Part shown: one piece after another, positions 56,201 to 63,789 of the stretch | Layout of the letters: the number at the start of each line of letters is the position of its first letter | Position numbering within the stretch: the stretch's first letter is position 1 | From: an uncultured Pirellulaceae bacterium | Lineage (GTDB): Bacteria > Planctomycetota > Planctomycetia > Pirellulales > Pirellulaceae | Reading direction: 5' to 3' | Length of the DNA stretch: 64,000 bases | Assembly (NCBI GenBank): GCA_938084685.1 | Contig: CALKGE010000009.1 | Coordinates: forward strand, 186,001-250,000 | Translations under genes and position numbers: made by a program | Notes under the pieces: generated by a model | The model's database searches: none | Told to the model about the DNA's origin: nothing | The model's input: the letters and a program-made list of their open reading frames with translations, nothing else

Positions 56201-56435
56201 TGGCTTTGAAGACGAAATCCGCGACTTCACCGTCCTGCCAGACGAGGAATGTATTTCCTTTGGTCGGTTTCTCTTTGGTGGTCTCTCCGAAGATGGCTCC
56301 GTCCTTGACACTCCAGAACTCAGATTTACCATCCCAGCCGGAAAGATCTTTCCCGTTAAAGAGAGATTGAAATTCCTGAGCGTTGGAAGTGATTGCAAGC
56401 AGTGGAAGCAGGAGTAGTGATGTGAGTAGTTTCAT
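53244..56435 (-). CDS. Exported DUF1080-propeller-HEAT-cytochrome protein
   Basis: A 1063-residue exported protein. A signal peptide (about 1-19) is followed by a DUF1080 / 3-keto-disaccharide-hydrolase-type concanavalin-like domain (20-215; SLFNGKDLSGWDG). A PVC-type propeller (about 245-620), HEAT-like repeats (640-900) and a C-terminal cytochrome domain follow, with C930-F-A-C933-H934 and the family ending LVAYLISG. It probably oxidises or hydrolyses a saccharide outside the membrane. The start is the ATG at 56435 directly before the signal peptide; twelve more upstream codons are open but unsupported. Confidence 0.92.
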   Translation of the reverse strand: MKLLTSLLLLPLLAITSNAQEFQSLFNGKDLSGWDGKSEFWSVKDGAIFGETTKEKPTKGNTFLVWQDGEVADFVFKAKVRFSGNNSGVQYRSELVGNPDDFVVKGYQADLHPKKEYFGMLYAEKWRGIVAQRFQRVIVGTDGKPQVVGEVGDRDQNLVDTEWNELTIIAVGNRQIHQVNGVTTMDLTDNHPEAKRKGILALQLHAGAPMKVEFKDIQLKHLDTKSGKAAINAVTVKTGNSATPINRIKAAEGFQVELLYSVPSEVHGSWVNLCTDNKGRLIVSDQFGKLYKITPPEGGETLTQADIKPLNVDIRAVNGMVWAFDALYVGVNDYERKIPSGLYRITDSDGDDELDKVEMLRAMGARGDHGVHAVVPSPDGKSLFLITGNSTTPTELASNSQVPQIWGEDHLLPSFPDGRGHNRGVLAPGGIIYKVDPDGKNFEAYANGFRNIFDAAFNRDGELFTYDADMEYDFNVPWYRPTRICQVTSGSEFGWRNGAGKRPVFYADNLPGVLDIGPGSPTGVTFGYGAKFPAKYQDALFALDWSWGKLYAIHMKPEGSSYTATKEEFITGAPLPITDAIIHPGDGAMYFTIGGRRVQSGLYRVTYVGKESTELVQAAPRVTKAAQLRRSLEAFHGKQNPRTIAAAWPHLFSDDRFIRWAARIAVEHQPVDAWADKALTESNPQIQVEALLALARVTGVCPQHRNDSTPPVDTAMRAKLLEAVLTIDMSKLDETSQLTLQRTIQIILNRFGRPDDSTVEKLTATIDPLFPAESADLNWLLSETLGYLQSPTAASKAMALIEAAPTQEEQVQYARSIRMLKTGWTRELHTAYFEWFLKAANYRGGASFAKFIEFIRNDAVASLDAAQKEALQDVLARKPETKSALENLGAIFEGRKETEWKLDELVQAANAGLKQRDFANGRKMFAAAGCFACHRFQNQGGMTGPDLTTAGRRYSVRDLIDQVINPSKVINDQFSAVMVITDEGLVHSGVVVNLNNDGLTLNTDLTDPNKRVTINRNTIDEMMVSKTSPMPAGLFNRMTKEEVLDLVAYLISGADPDHEYFGN

Positions 56436-56587
56436 GATTCTCGCGTTTACAAAAATGGTGAACTGTAACAAGGACCATTTTACTCTAAGAAATTCGAGTC
56501 TGGCAGGTCTGCGAGTTATCCTTTACCCAAGCAGTGGTAACGTCCTGCTGGTTGCGTCGAAATATTTCAAAGAGTCCCATGGGTGGA

Positions 56588-57637
56588 TCACATGTAATCG
56601 TTCATGCGTTGCAGGAATTCGTCGCCCTGAGCACGAGCGTTCTTACGTTTGGCCATGACCAGAGCAAACAACGCGATGACGGAAACTGCCACCAACGATC
56701 CAGGCAGGATCGGCCACAAAGCAGGAAGTGGCGGCAGGTTAACAAAACTACTCAGGTGCACGTACACGATCGGGCCAAGCAGCCAGAGCAGGATCGCCAG
56801 GCCAATGACTGAACTCGCGATTTCGATACCAGCATTGATTCGAATATCTTTCTGGATCTGTTCAATTGTCATCGGGCGACTGTTGCGAGCGTCAGACTCC
56901 CATTGCTCTGCCTGCTGTTTCGCCGAGTTGGCAGCAGCAGTGTCGCCCAGCATTTGATGAGCGTTGCTTTTCAAATGGCACGCATCAATCATGAGTGCTC
57001 GCGTCCGCGGCTCTTCTTCGGTCACGTCATCACTCCATCCAGCAAGAGCTCGGGCCAGGTCATTCATCGCCAGCGCAGTCTTGCCTTGCTCAAGCAGGAA
57101 CTTTCCGTGATAGAAGTAGGACTCTGGTTCCGCTTCTCCCCAAGCATTTTCAGCTTCTGTGATTACCGTATTAAAATCATTTGCCGCCTCGTCACTACGT
57201 GCCAGCCCTGCCAGGCATCTTGCACGCGCCAGTTTCAGATCCGCGTCCAGACCATATTCCCTGTCGCACCTGGCGATCAACTCGAACGCCCTTTGATATG
57301 CTCCCAGTTCGACCAGGCAGTAGCTCCGCTGCTCGTCCAACGAGCCAAAGTCGTCGCCATATCTGCGGTCGGCCTCCTCCAGATCTGCAAGTGCCTGCTG
57401 GTGCATGCCGAGTTCAGTATGCAATTCGGAGCGTGCTAAGAGGTACTGAAATCCCTCACTTTCGTTTGGTTCACTACCGCTCTGTAGGGCTGAAATCCTG
57501 AGTGCTTCGTTTAATTCTTCGATAGCGGCTTCATACTGCCCGTTGCAAGCATATTCTTCGTGCCGTTCAAAAAGATCGTGAGCGGTACGCGGCCAACGGC
57601 CCAAAAACTTTCGGAGTGTTTTGATCGGTGTGGACAT
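56588..57637 (-). CDS. TPR-repeat membrane protein
   Basis: A 349-residue protein. Tetratricopeptide-like helical pairs fill about residues 15-245 (YEAAIEELNEALRI and similar). Two transmembrane helices follow near 270-290 and 300-325, and the end is a short basic tail. It has no signal peptide, so the TPR part is probably cytoplasmic. The partner is unknown. AGAGG lies six bases before the ATG. It follows the lipoprotein gene by 13 bases, likely one transcript. Confidence 0.82.
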   Translation of the reverse strand: MSTPIKTLRKFLGRWPRTAHDLFERHEEYACNGQYEAAIEELNEALRISALQSGSEPNESEGFQYLLARSELHTELGMHQQALADLEEADRRYGDDFGSLDEQRSYCLVELGAYQRAFELIARCDREYGLDADLKLARARCLAGLARSDEAANDFNTVITEAENAWGEAEPESYFYHGKFLLEQGKTALAMNDLARALAGWSDDVTEEEPRTRALMIDACHLKSNAHQMLGDTAAANSAKQQAEQWESDARNSRPMTIEQIQKDIRINAGIEIASSVIGLAILLWLLGPIVYVHLSSFVNLPPLPALWPILPGSLVAVSVIALFALVMAKRKNARAQGDEFLQRMNDYM

Positions 57638-57650
57638 GAGATCCTCTCAT

Positions 57651-58553
57651 TTATTCTGCAAGCAGAGTCTTCGGGATGACTACTTTTCCATTCACGAAGG
57701 TATCGTCGTCTTCAATCGCGTACAGCAGCAGGATCCAACTGTCATCCGTTTCTGAGATTTCGTACTTGCCGGTAGAGCAAACCGTATTTGAACTGGGGGG
57801 AACGTGAAAGACGAGGTTGCGTGAAAAGCCCAGCCTGCCTGGCCCAGATTCAAGTGGCAACCACCTATCTCCCAGAATGATGTGTGCACCGTGCAGAATC
57901 TTCGAAGATCCATCCTGGGGCTCGCCGAGTAGATCCAAGCCACCGGTTGGCCCACGCACAACCGACTGGAAGATCCACGGTTCGCCCAGGAACTTACCTT
58001 GTAGTAGATCGGGGGACAGGGAGACATCATTGATTTTAGATTCAGGTGTTTCCAAATCGACGAGCCAGCCTCCATTCACGCGTTGAAATGAGATAGATTC
58101 GCCGTTGACATTGCCAGTCGCTGAGTCTCCGTCGATTTGGAGATTGCCCAGATTGCCCAGAGGAAATCCTATTTCGGTGGAATTACCTTCCTGACTACTC
58201 AACCAGGAACCTACTTCGCCAATGAAAGCTGGTTTGTTCTTTACAGGTATTTCGACTGTAAGGTCGCGGCCACTCAGCCCGTGTCGTTCAAAAAGCTGTC
58301 CCAATTCCTCATCTTTTGACGCGTCAGACGCTGCTATCATACCTGCCCGAAAAAGCAAACGTGTGGCCAGGATGTCCTGGGATTCGGGTGTGAGTGTGTC
58401 GGCCAGCGTTTTCCAGTCACCGCCCTTATATGCTTGCGAGTAACCGTCAAAGGCTGCTTGGGGGGAATCGTCCTTGGCAGTTGAGGATGACGAGTCGCAA
58501 CCAACCTGGGTCAGGCACACGACTACTAATAAATAGTTACAGAGGATGCGCAT
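57651..58553 (-). CDS. Putative lipoprotein, unknown function
   Basis: A 300-residue protein starting MRILCNYLLVVVCLTQVGC; Cys19 is a likely lipidation site, though the -3 residue is Gln, which is unusual. It contains AAFDGYSQAYKGGDWKTLAD, a NTF2/DUF4878-like start common in small secreted proteins, and no recognised catalytic motif. The ATG at 58553 was preferred to an upstream frame extension because it begins the signal sequence. It is probably co-transcribed with the TPR gene. Confidence 0.7.
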   Translation of the reverse strand: MRILCNYLLVVVCLTQVGCDSSSSTAKDDSPQAAFDGYSQAYKGGDWKTLADTLTPESQDILATRLLFRAGMIAASDASKDEELGQLFERHGLSGRDLTVEIPVKNKPAFIGEVGSWLSSQEGNSTEIGFPLGNLGNLQIDGDSATGNVNGESISFQRVNGGWLVDLETPESKINDVSLSPDLLQGKFLGEPWIFQSVVRGPTGGLDLLGEPQDGSSKILHGAHIILGDRWLPLESGPGRLGFSRNLVFHVPPSSNTVCSTGKYEISETDDSWILLLYAIEDDDTFVNGKVVIPKTLLAE

Positions 58554-58584
58554 AATTAATTCTCGAGAAAATGTGCCGAGTGAA

Positions 58585-58656
58585 CCGGTCAACAATCAGT
58601 GTAGCCCAAATCAGGTTTCGGGACTAACGAATTGGGCTGCTCGTCGTTTTGACCGG
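58585..58656. terminator. Large nested inverted repeat
   Basis: Outer arms CCGGTCAA/TTGACCGG (58585-58592, 58649-58656) and inner arms AGCCCAA/TTGGGCT (58603-58609, 58632-58638) are separated by equal ten-base gaps. On the minus strand it follows the LEDR gene (stop 58806) and precedes the lipoprotein ATG (58553). It could end the first transcript or be part of the leader of the second. Confidence 0.4.
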
Positions 58657-58805
58657 CATCTTTTGAGTATCCAATAAAACTCTCATACCAACGAATCGCG
58701 CGGGTCAACAAGCGGTGGTGTGAGTTTCGTGATTGGCTACTGTTGTGCTAAGGATCGAAATTCTCAGCAATTTTGCGATTCCGCTGAGCAAGCACTCGCC
58801 AGGAC

Positions 58806-59135
58806 TTACGAGGAGAAGCAGCTGCTGCTAGTGCCGGAAACCAGTTCTGCAAACACATGACCACGGACTGTTTGGCCGTCCAGCTCCAGTGTGATGGCGT
58901 CACTGCCTGAGTTCAATTGAATGCGAATGTCCCTGGTCACATTGGCGATCGTAGCGATGAGCGATTCATCGTCGAGAACCTCGTAAGTGTTATTTTCCAA
59001 GGCGGTAATTTCGACCGCGCCATTCGGATCGCCAGTCACGACCAGGCTTCCAGAAACCAGGCTGGCACTTGCAGTTAAACAGATTCGATCTTCCAGCTGT
59101 TCGAATCTCAACTTGGAGTTGCGGGGTTTAGCCAT
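58806..59135 (-). CDS. Small exported protein with FExLExR motif
   Basis: A 109-residue protein starting with a basic stretch and then RFEQLEDRICLTASAS. This matches the planctomycete N-terminal motif (FExLExRxxLxA) found on large surface or secreted proteins. The remaining 85 residues form a beta-rich region with GDPNGAVEITALENN and NSGSDAITLELDG, resembling a single repeat of calcium-binding or adhesin proteins. It could be a degenerated remnant of a larger protein or a genuine small one. The function is unknown. Confidence 0.7.
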   Translation of the reverse strand: MAKPRNSKLRFEQLEDRICLTASASLVSGSLVVTGDPNGAVEITALENNTYEVLDDESLIATIANVTRDIRIQLNSGSDAITLELDGQTVRGHVFAELVSGTSSSCFSS

Positions 59136-59471
59136 GTCAATATCTCTCGGAGTTAAAAACGATTGGTCGAAATAGACCGAAAATGCCGAGGTTAAAGGGA
59201 AAACGGCCTACGTTAGTACTAGATTGCCCAACGACAGGTCAAGGCAGAAATTGCCAGCGGGCTGTTTTAGGGGGAGTTTGAATCCGAAAGCTCCCCCTCA
59301 TCAATCGTCTGAGTGGGCGGATTTCATCGAGGGCGTGCGGCCGATCTGTTTTTGCATTCCGACGCGACCATTCCCGGAAGTTGAATTGGAGCGAGGTGGC
59401 TGAGGAACAATCGCAAGGATCGCTTGAATAGTGACGCTTCACAAACCGGAGTCATGCTGGCCAGCAAGATC
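59136..59471. other. Intergenic region
   Basis: 336 bases without a credible gene between two minus-strand genes. It contains the strong inverted repeat at 59269-59298. A 67-codon minus-strand frame has no domain and no ribosome-binding site. The promoter of the LEDR gene should lie near 59140-59230, but I see no convincing match. Confidence 0.5.
59269..59298. terminator. 8-bp inverted repeat after the TrkA-C gene
   Basis: AGGGGGAG (59269-59276) and CTCCCCCT (59291-59298), with TTT/AAA inside that extends pairing. It lies 174 bases after the TrkA-C stop. No T-run follows. Confidence 0.35.
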
Positions 59472-60251
59472 TTATGGACTCTCAGAATGTCCAATCAGTT
59501 CTTCCTGTTCGTACAACATTTCCGAGTGTTCGGTACATGCTTCCTGATGAGCCTCATCACCAGTGTGGCCAGCTCGGCGTTGGTCCAGTTCTTCGAGACG
59601 GTCAATGGGGCCATAGAGAACCAGCGTGTCACCGGCGAGGATTACGGTTTTGGCAGTGGGGGCTCCAATATAGCAATCGGGCTTCGTTCGCTGGATACCG
59701 AGAACAAGCACTCCTTCTTTGGGAAGTCTGAGTTCGAGAAGCGATTTTCCTGCGAGCCAGTCGTTTGGAGTGATTACTGTTTCCGTGACAGCGTAACCCT
59801 GTTGCAGGTTCAGGACGGCAACGTAGTCACGTGCATCAAGCCGAGTGAAACGTTTGATTGCCCAGGCAATATGCCGGTTCAATTTACGTTCAACCCAGCG
59901 ACTCTTGGAGATGAGCCATAATAGAAGCAAACCGGAACCCAAGAGCGACAGGTTAATTAGCCAGCCTTCGTTAGTTCGGATGTCGATGAAAGAGACCATC
60001 ATGGTGGCGACGACCGTGGCCACTCCGATGTTTCCCACCAGCATCAGTCCCATCACAATCTGTCGTCGAACAGGATGATTGACGATTGATTCAGCTTCGC
60101 TTGTTGTGTAACCAACGCCAAAGAATGCGGAACGGGACTGGAATCGAGCGGCTTCGCGGGAGAGTCCGGTCAGCATCAGAGTCATCGTGGCGACGCGGGT
60201 AACCAGCAGCGAGAGCGCGATAGTTACAAGTAGTGATGTTATCGCTATCAA
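59472..60251 (-). CDS. Membrane protein with TrkA-C (RCK_C) domain
   Basis: A 259-residue protein with a transmembrane helix at about 5-27, two further helices (65-85 and 95-115), and a cytosolic TrkA-C domain (about 155-230; LRLPKEGVLVLGIQR, LAGDTLVLYGP). TrkA-C domains bind nucleotides or other ligands and gate K+ channels and transporters; the helices here are too few for a pore, so it may be a regulator or sensor. The start is TTG at 60251, preceded by a strong GGAGGTG six bases away. The gene is divergent from the endonuclease-like gene. Confidence 0.8.
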   Translation of the reverse strand: MIAITSLLVTIALSLLVTRVATMTLMLTGLSREAARFQSRSAFFGVGYTTSEAESIVNHPVRRQIVMGLMLVGNIGVATVVATMMVSFIDIRTNEGWLINLSLLGSGLLLLWLISKSRWVERKLNRHIAWAIKRFTRLDARDYVAVLNLQQGYAVTETVITPNDWLAGKSLLELRLPKEGVLVLGIQRTKPDCYIGAPTAKTVILAGDTLVLYGPIDRLEELDQRRAGHTGDEAHQEACTEHSEMLYEQEELIGHSESP

Positions 60252-60463
60252 TTGGCACCTCCGTATTCGATTGTTCTAGGGCATTACCCGCCGTTTGATT
60301 CCGCACTCGGTTCGACGATCAGGACATTGGATATACAGTCATGGGACACACGCTTTTCAAAGCCCCAACTCGAGAGTGGCTTCGATCTCTATTAAGCCTG
60401 CGGGACCACATTTTAACGCTTCTTCATATATGCTGTAAGGCTAACCTTTTCCTGGCAAAACGA

Positions 60464-60488
60464 CTGACATCACTGCGTCGATTATAAT
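60464..60488 (+). promoter_or_regulatory. Candidate promoter for the endonuclease/phosphatase-family gene
   Basis: A perfect TATAAT (60483-60488) lies 18 bases before the ATG, with CTGACA 13 bases further upstream. The spacing is shorter than the usual 16-18, so the -35 assignment is doubtful. The leader would be about ten bases. Confidence 0.25.
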
Positions 60489-60505
60489 CAGGCAGTTCTA
60501 CAAGG

Positions 60506-61651
60506 ATGAGTAAAACTGTGAAACCACAAATCACAAGATTCGCGTCTGCAGCTTTTGTACTGACTTCCCTCCTGCTTATCGCTCTGGTGACTCCGGAATT
60601 ACGGGGCCAGCGGCAGGAGCCGAGTGCGACGAGTGAATCAATCACTTTGAGAATTCTGAACCTGAATATTCTTCAGGGTGGGTACCCCGCCCGGGAAATC
60701 GGCAGAACGTCACCCCTTTATCGCAAGCCTCGACATCAGCATATCGCCAGGCTGATTCTGCAGGTGAAAGCCGATATCGTCGGAGTCACTGAGCCATGTT
60801 CGATCGACAATGATCCAATACTGGTTGAACTTCAAAAGAACGATCCGCAGTGGAACAGGCACGGCAAAGTCTACTCGCGATTTCCCGTGACAGCCGATCC
60901 CTCGAATCCCAAAAACTCCAGCCGAAATTCCTTCGCGCATCGAGTGGAACTCAAGGATGGCAGGTTCGTCTATATTCATGTCGCACATTGGTGGCCGGGC
61001 AATGGCTATGGGCCGGATGTCGTGATGAAACAGATTCAGGCGGGAACCGTGGACACCGACCCGGAGGCGTTTGAGAAAAAAGTGCTCAATATGATGAGTA
61101 CGCCTGGTTCCTATAACCTGACTCTCAACCGACTCAAGCCGCACTTGGACGCTGGTCACGCCACCTTTCTGTTGGGTGATTTCAATGAATCATCGCATCT
61201 GGATTGGACGAAAGAGTACGCGCTGCATGGGCCTGATCGGTGGGTCAAGAATCCGACGGATACTCCGCTGCGGTTTCCGATTCAATGGCGTGGCTCCAGG
61301 ACATTAACCGATGCGGGGTTGCGCGACGCCTACCGAACGATCTATCCGAATCCAGTGACACATCCTGGCTACACATGGACACCACCCTATGACAACGGAA
61401 CTCCCGGGCGTCGACCCTATGATGGCGAGAATGGCTCCAGCCAGATCCTTGATCGTATTGACTGGCTGATGTATTCGGGGAAGGGAGTCCGAGTGACGTC
61501 GGCTGCCACGGTGGGTGAAAAACCAACCAATCAGGAACACCTGTCCGAGGGACGACGCAAACCGGTTTATGTACCCGAAGTTCAATACGATGGTCCCTGG
61601 CCGTCCGACCATCGAGGGGTTTTGGCGACGTTTGCAATTTCGAGAGGGTAA
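60506..61651 (+). CDS. Exported endonuclease/exonuclease/phosphatase-family protein
   Basis: A 381-residue protein. A signal peptide or anchor (about 1-34) is followed by the EEP fold: RILNLNILQGG, VGVTEPC with the metal-binding Glu, HVAHWWPGNG, LLGDFNES and the final SDHRGVLA with the catalytic Asp-His. The family cleaves phosphodiesters or phosphate esters; an exported member probably scavenges phosphate or cleaves extracellular nucleic acids or phospholipids. GTG five codons in is an alternative start. Confidence 0.86.
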   Translation: MSKTVKPQITRFASAAFVLTSLLLIALVTPELRGQRQEPSATSESITLRILNLNILQGGYPAREIGRTSPLYRKPRHQHIARLILQVKADIVGVTEPCSIDNDPILVELQKNDPQWNRHGKVYSRFPVTADPSNPKNSSRNSFAHRVELKDGRFVYIHVAHWWPGNGYGPDVVMKQIQAGTVDTDPEAFEKKVLNMMSTPGSYNLTLNRLKPHLDAGHATFLLGDFNESSHLDWTKEYALHGPDRWVKNPTDTPLRFPIQWRGSRTLTDAGLRDAYRTIYPNPVTHPGYTWTPPYDNGTPGRRPYDGENGSSQILDRIDWLMYSGKGVRVTSAATVGEKPTNQEHLSEGRRKPVYVPEVQYDGPWPSDHRGVLATFAISRG

Positions 61652-61863
61652 CCTGTCCACGAAGATGACCTGATGATGTTTCCCAGCACAGTTGCCCAAA
61701 AAATGGTTCGTAAAGCAGGTCGTCTCGCAGGGGATTTTTGGCTTGTTCTACGGCAAGACGTACTGAGGAAAAGGCCGTATAATCGGTGTTCGCATTTTGC
61801 TCGATCTTCATAGTTTAACCAACATACGTTCGCGACGGCCTTCCAGGAATTCAGGTGCTACGC

Positions 61864-62337
61864 ATGAAAAAAAAGAAGACTTCTTCGCTTTCGGTGATTG
61901 GCTGGCGTGAGTGGGTTGGTCTCCCAAATCTGGGGATTCAAACGATCAAGGTAAAGGTTGATACCGGTGCGCGGTCATCGTCACTCCACGCGTTTGACGT
62001 GGAAGAGTTTTCTCGAGGGGGAGCGCAATGGGTTCGCTTCAAAGTTCATCCGGTCCAGCGTAGGAATGAGAACACGATTGAGGCCGAAGCCGAGGTACTC
62101 GAATACCGGTCCGTGAGAAGCTCAAGTGGCAAAGCGTCGATGCGGCCGGTAATCGTGACAGATGTTGAGTTGCTGGGGTTCACTTGGGAAGCTGAGTTGA
62201 CTCTTGCCAATCGTGACGAGATGGGTTTTCGAATGCTGCTTGGGCGGGAAGCAATTCGCGGGCGATTTGTGGTTGATTCTGGCCGCTCATTCTATGGCGG
62301 GCAACCGATGCGAAAGAAAAAGCGGAAGACAAAATGA
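61864..62337 (+). CDS. Retropepsin-like 'ATP-dependent zinc protease' (RimK-associated)
   Basis: A 157-residue cytosolic protein of the family annotated as ATP-dependent zinc protease. It starts VIGWREWVGLP, and the retropepsin-like motif VKVDTGARSSSLHAF has Asp in D-T-G. The C-terminal half has MLLGREAI and VVDSGRSFYGG. The fold suggests an aspartic protease, although the zinc name persists. The ATG at 61864 follows AGGTG; a GTG three codons earlier is weaker. It is 39 bases ahead of the RimK gene, and this pair is widely conserved. Confidence 0.9.
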   Translation: MKKKKTSSLSVIGWREWVGLPNLGIQTIKVKVDTGARSSSLHAFDVEEFSRGGAQWVRFKVHPVQRRNENTIEAEAEVLEYRSVRSSSGKASMRPVIVTDVELLGFTWEAELTLANRDEMGFRMLLGREAIRGRFVVDSGRSFYGGQPMRKKKRKTK

Positions 62338-62376
62338 TACAGCGTCCCATGACTGGGAATCGAGGAATGAAATTAT

Positions 62377-63660
62377 ATGAAACTTGGCATCCTATCGTGC
62401 AGCCCTAAATGCTACAGCACGCGTCGATTACGCGAAGCATCCGAACAACGCGGACACAAAGTAAAAGTCCTCAATACACTAAAATTCGCAATTGATCTGG
62501 AACAGGGTTACCCGGATCTCTATTTCCGCACGAAGCAATTGACGGATTACGACGCGGTGCTTCCCCGAATCGGTGCGTCCATCACTTACTTCGGCACTGC
62601 GGTTGTGCGGCAGTTCGAGCAGATGGACGTTTTCTGTGCGAACTCTTCAGCAGGAATCTCTAATTCACGAGACAAACTCCGTAGTCTGCAAATCCTGAGT
62701 CGCCATCAGATTGGTATTCCTCAGACGACCTTTGTCAGGGACAAGAAAGACGTACTTCCCGCGATCGAAAGAGTGGGTGGGGCTCCTGTTGTCATCAAAC
62801 TCATTGAAGGTACCCAGGGTATTGGAGTTTTGCTGGCTGAAACGGTAGCGTCAGCTGAAGCTATCATCGAATTACTTCAGAGTCAGAAACAGAGCGTGCT
62901 GATTCAAAAATTCGTGGCAGAGAGTAAGGGGCGTGACATTCGTGCATTCGTCGTCGGAGATCAAGTAGTCGGTGCGATGCGCCGTGTGGCTCAGGGGCAG
63001 GAATTTCGCAGTAACCTTCATCGGGGAGGTATAACGGAACCAGTTATCCTTAATGAAACGTATTGCGAAACGGCGATACGAGCAGCCCAGATGATGGGAC
63101 TCCGTGTAGCCGGTGTTGATATGCTCGAGGGTAAGGATGGTCCGCAAATCATGGAAGTGAATTCATCTCCCGGTTTGGAAGGCATTGAACGTTGTACGCA
63201 ACTCGACATTGCAGGTGCGATTATCGACTACATCGCAGCTCAGGTTGACTTTCCCGAAATCGATCTTCGCCAGCGGCTGACTGTTAGTCGGGGCTATGGC
63301 GTGACCGAGATTCATATTCCTGAAGGTTCGGAATACATTGGTAAGGCAATCGCTGAATCTGGCCTGCGTGATCGTGACCTGAATGCACTGACGCTTTATC
63401 GTGGGACAACTGTCATTCCGAATCCTAAGTCCACTCGCGAGCTGGAAGCAGGCGACCGTCTGCTTTGCTTCGGCAAGCTGGAAGCGATGCGAGACCTCGT
63501 GCCGACAAAGACGCGCCGTAATCGACGCCCCAAGGTCAAGGATCTGCCAGATTTGCCAGTCGCCGACGAAGTTTATGAAGATGCGTCCCTCTCAGTAGAG
63601 ACGAAGGGCGACTCGGATGAACTCGTGAACGACCGGGCGGTGTCGGAAGAGGAACGATAG
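62377..63660 (+). CDS. rimK: RimK-type glutamate ligase with C-terminal TrkA-C domain
   Basis: A 427-residue ATP-grasp ligase. Residues 1-290 match RimK, which adds glutamates to the C-terminus of ribosomal protein S6: MKLGILSCSPKCYSTRRL, LPRIGASITYFGTAVVRQ, the ATP-grasp GTQGIGVLLAET, and MEVNSSPGLEGIE for Mg/ATP. RimK is normally about 300 residues; here a TrkA-C (RCK_C) domain follows (about 305-375; YIGKAIAESGL, LEAGDRLLCFG) and then an acidic tail. The added domain probably senses a small ligand and controls activity. GAGGA precedes the ATG. Confidence 0.93.
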   Translation: MKLGILSCSPKCYSTRRLREASEQRGHKVKVLNTLKFAIDLEQGYPDLYFRTKQLTDYDAVLPRIGASITYFGTAVVRQFEQMDVFCANSSAGISNSRDKLRSLQILSRHQIGIPQTTFVRDKKDVLPAIERVGGAPVVIKLIEGTQGIGVLLAETVASAEAIIELLQSQKQSVLIQKFVAESKGRDIRAFVVGDQVVGAMRRVAQGQEFRSNLHRGGITEPVILNETYCETAIRAAQMMGLRVAGVDMLEGKDGPQIMEVNSSPGLEGIERCTQLDIAGAIIDYIAAQVDFPEIDLRQRLTVSRGYGVTEIHIPEGSEYIGKAIAESGLRDRDLNALTLYRGTTVIPNPKSTRELEAGDRLLCFGKLEAMRDLVPTKTRRNRRPKVKDLPDLPVADEVYEDASLSVETKGDSDELVNDRAVSEEER

Positions 63661-63727
63661 TTGGGATAGCAGCCTCAGGTAAATGGACTTCGGCTGGGAG
63701 CTAAAATCGTCAAGGGATATTCAAAGG

Positions 63728-63749
63728 GCAATGGCCGACTCGCCATTGC
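63728..63749. terminator. Hairpin after the RimK gene
   Basis: GCAATGGC-CGACTC-GCCATTGC is a perfect eight-pair stem with a six-base loop, 67 bases after the RimK stop. It lacks a T-run, so it may be a Rho-dependent 3' end or a leader element of the next gene. Confidence 0.4.
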
Positions 63750-63789
63750 ATACAGTGCATCAGTTGAGGTGCATCTGTTTGTGTAGAAC

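Noticed and set aside
59239-59442. 67-codon minus-strand frame
   Set aside because: No start context or domain, and it contains a strong inverted repeat.
61245-61811. 188-codon minus-strand frame
   Set aside because: Mostly antisense to the endonuclease/phosphatase-family gene, with no family features.
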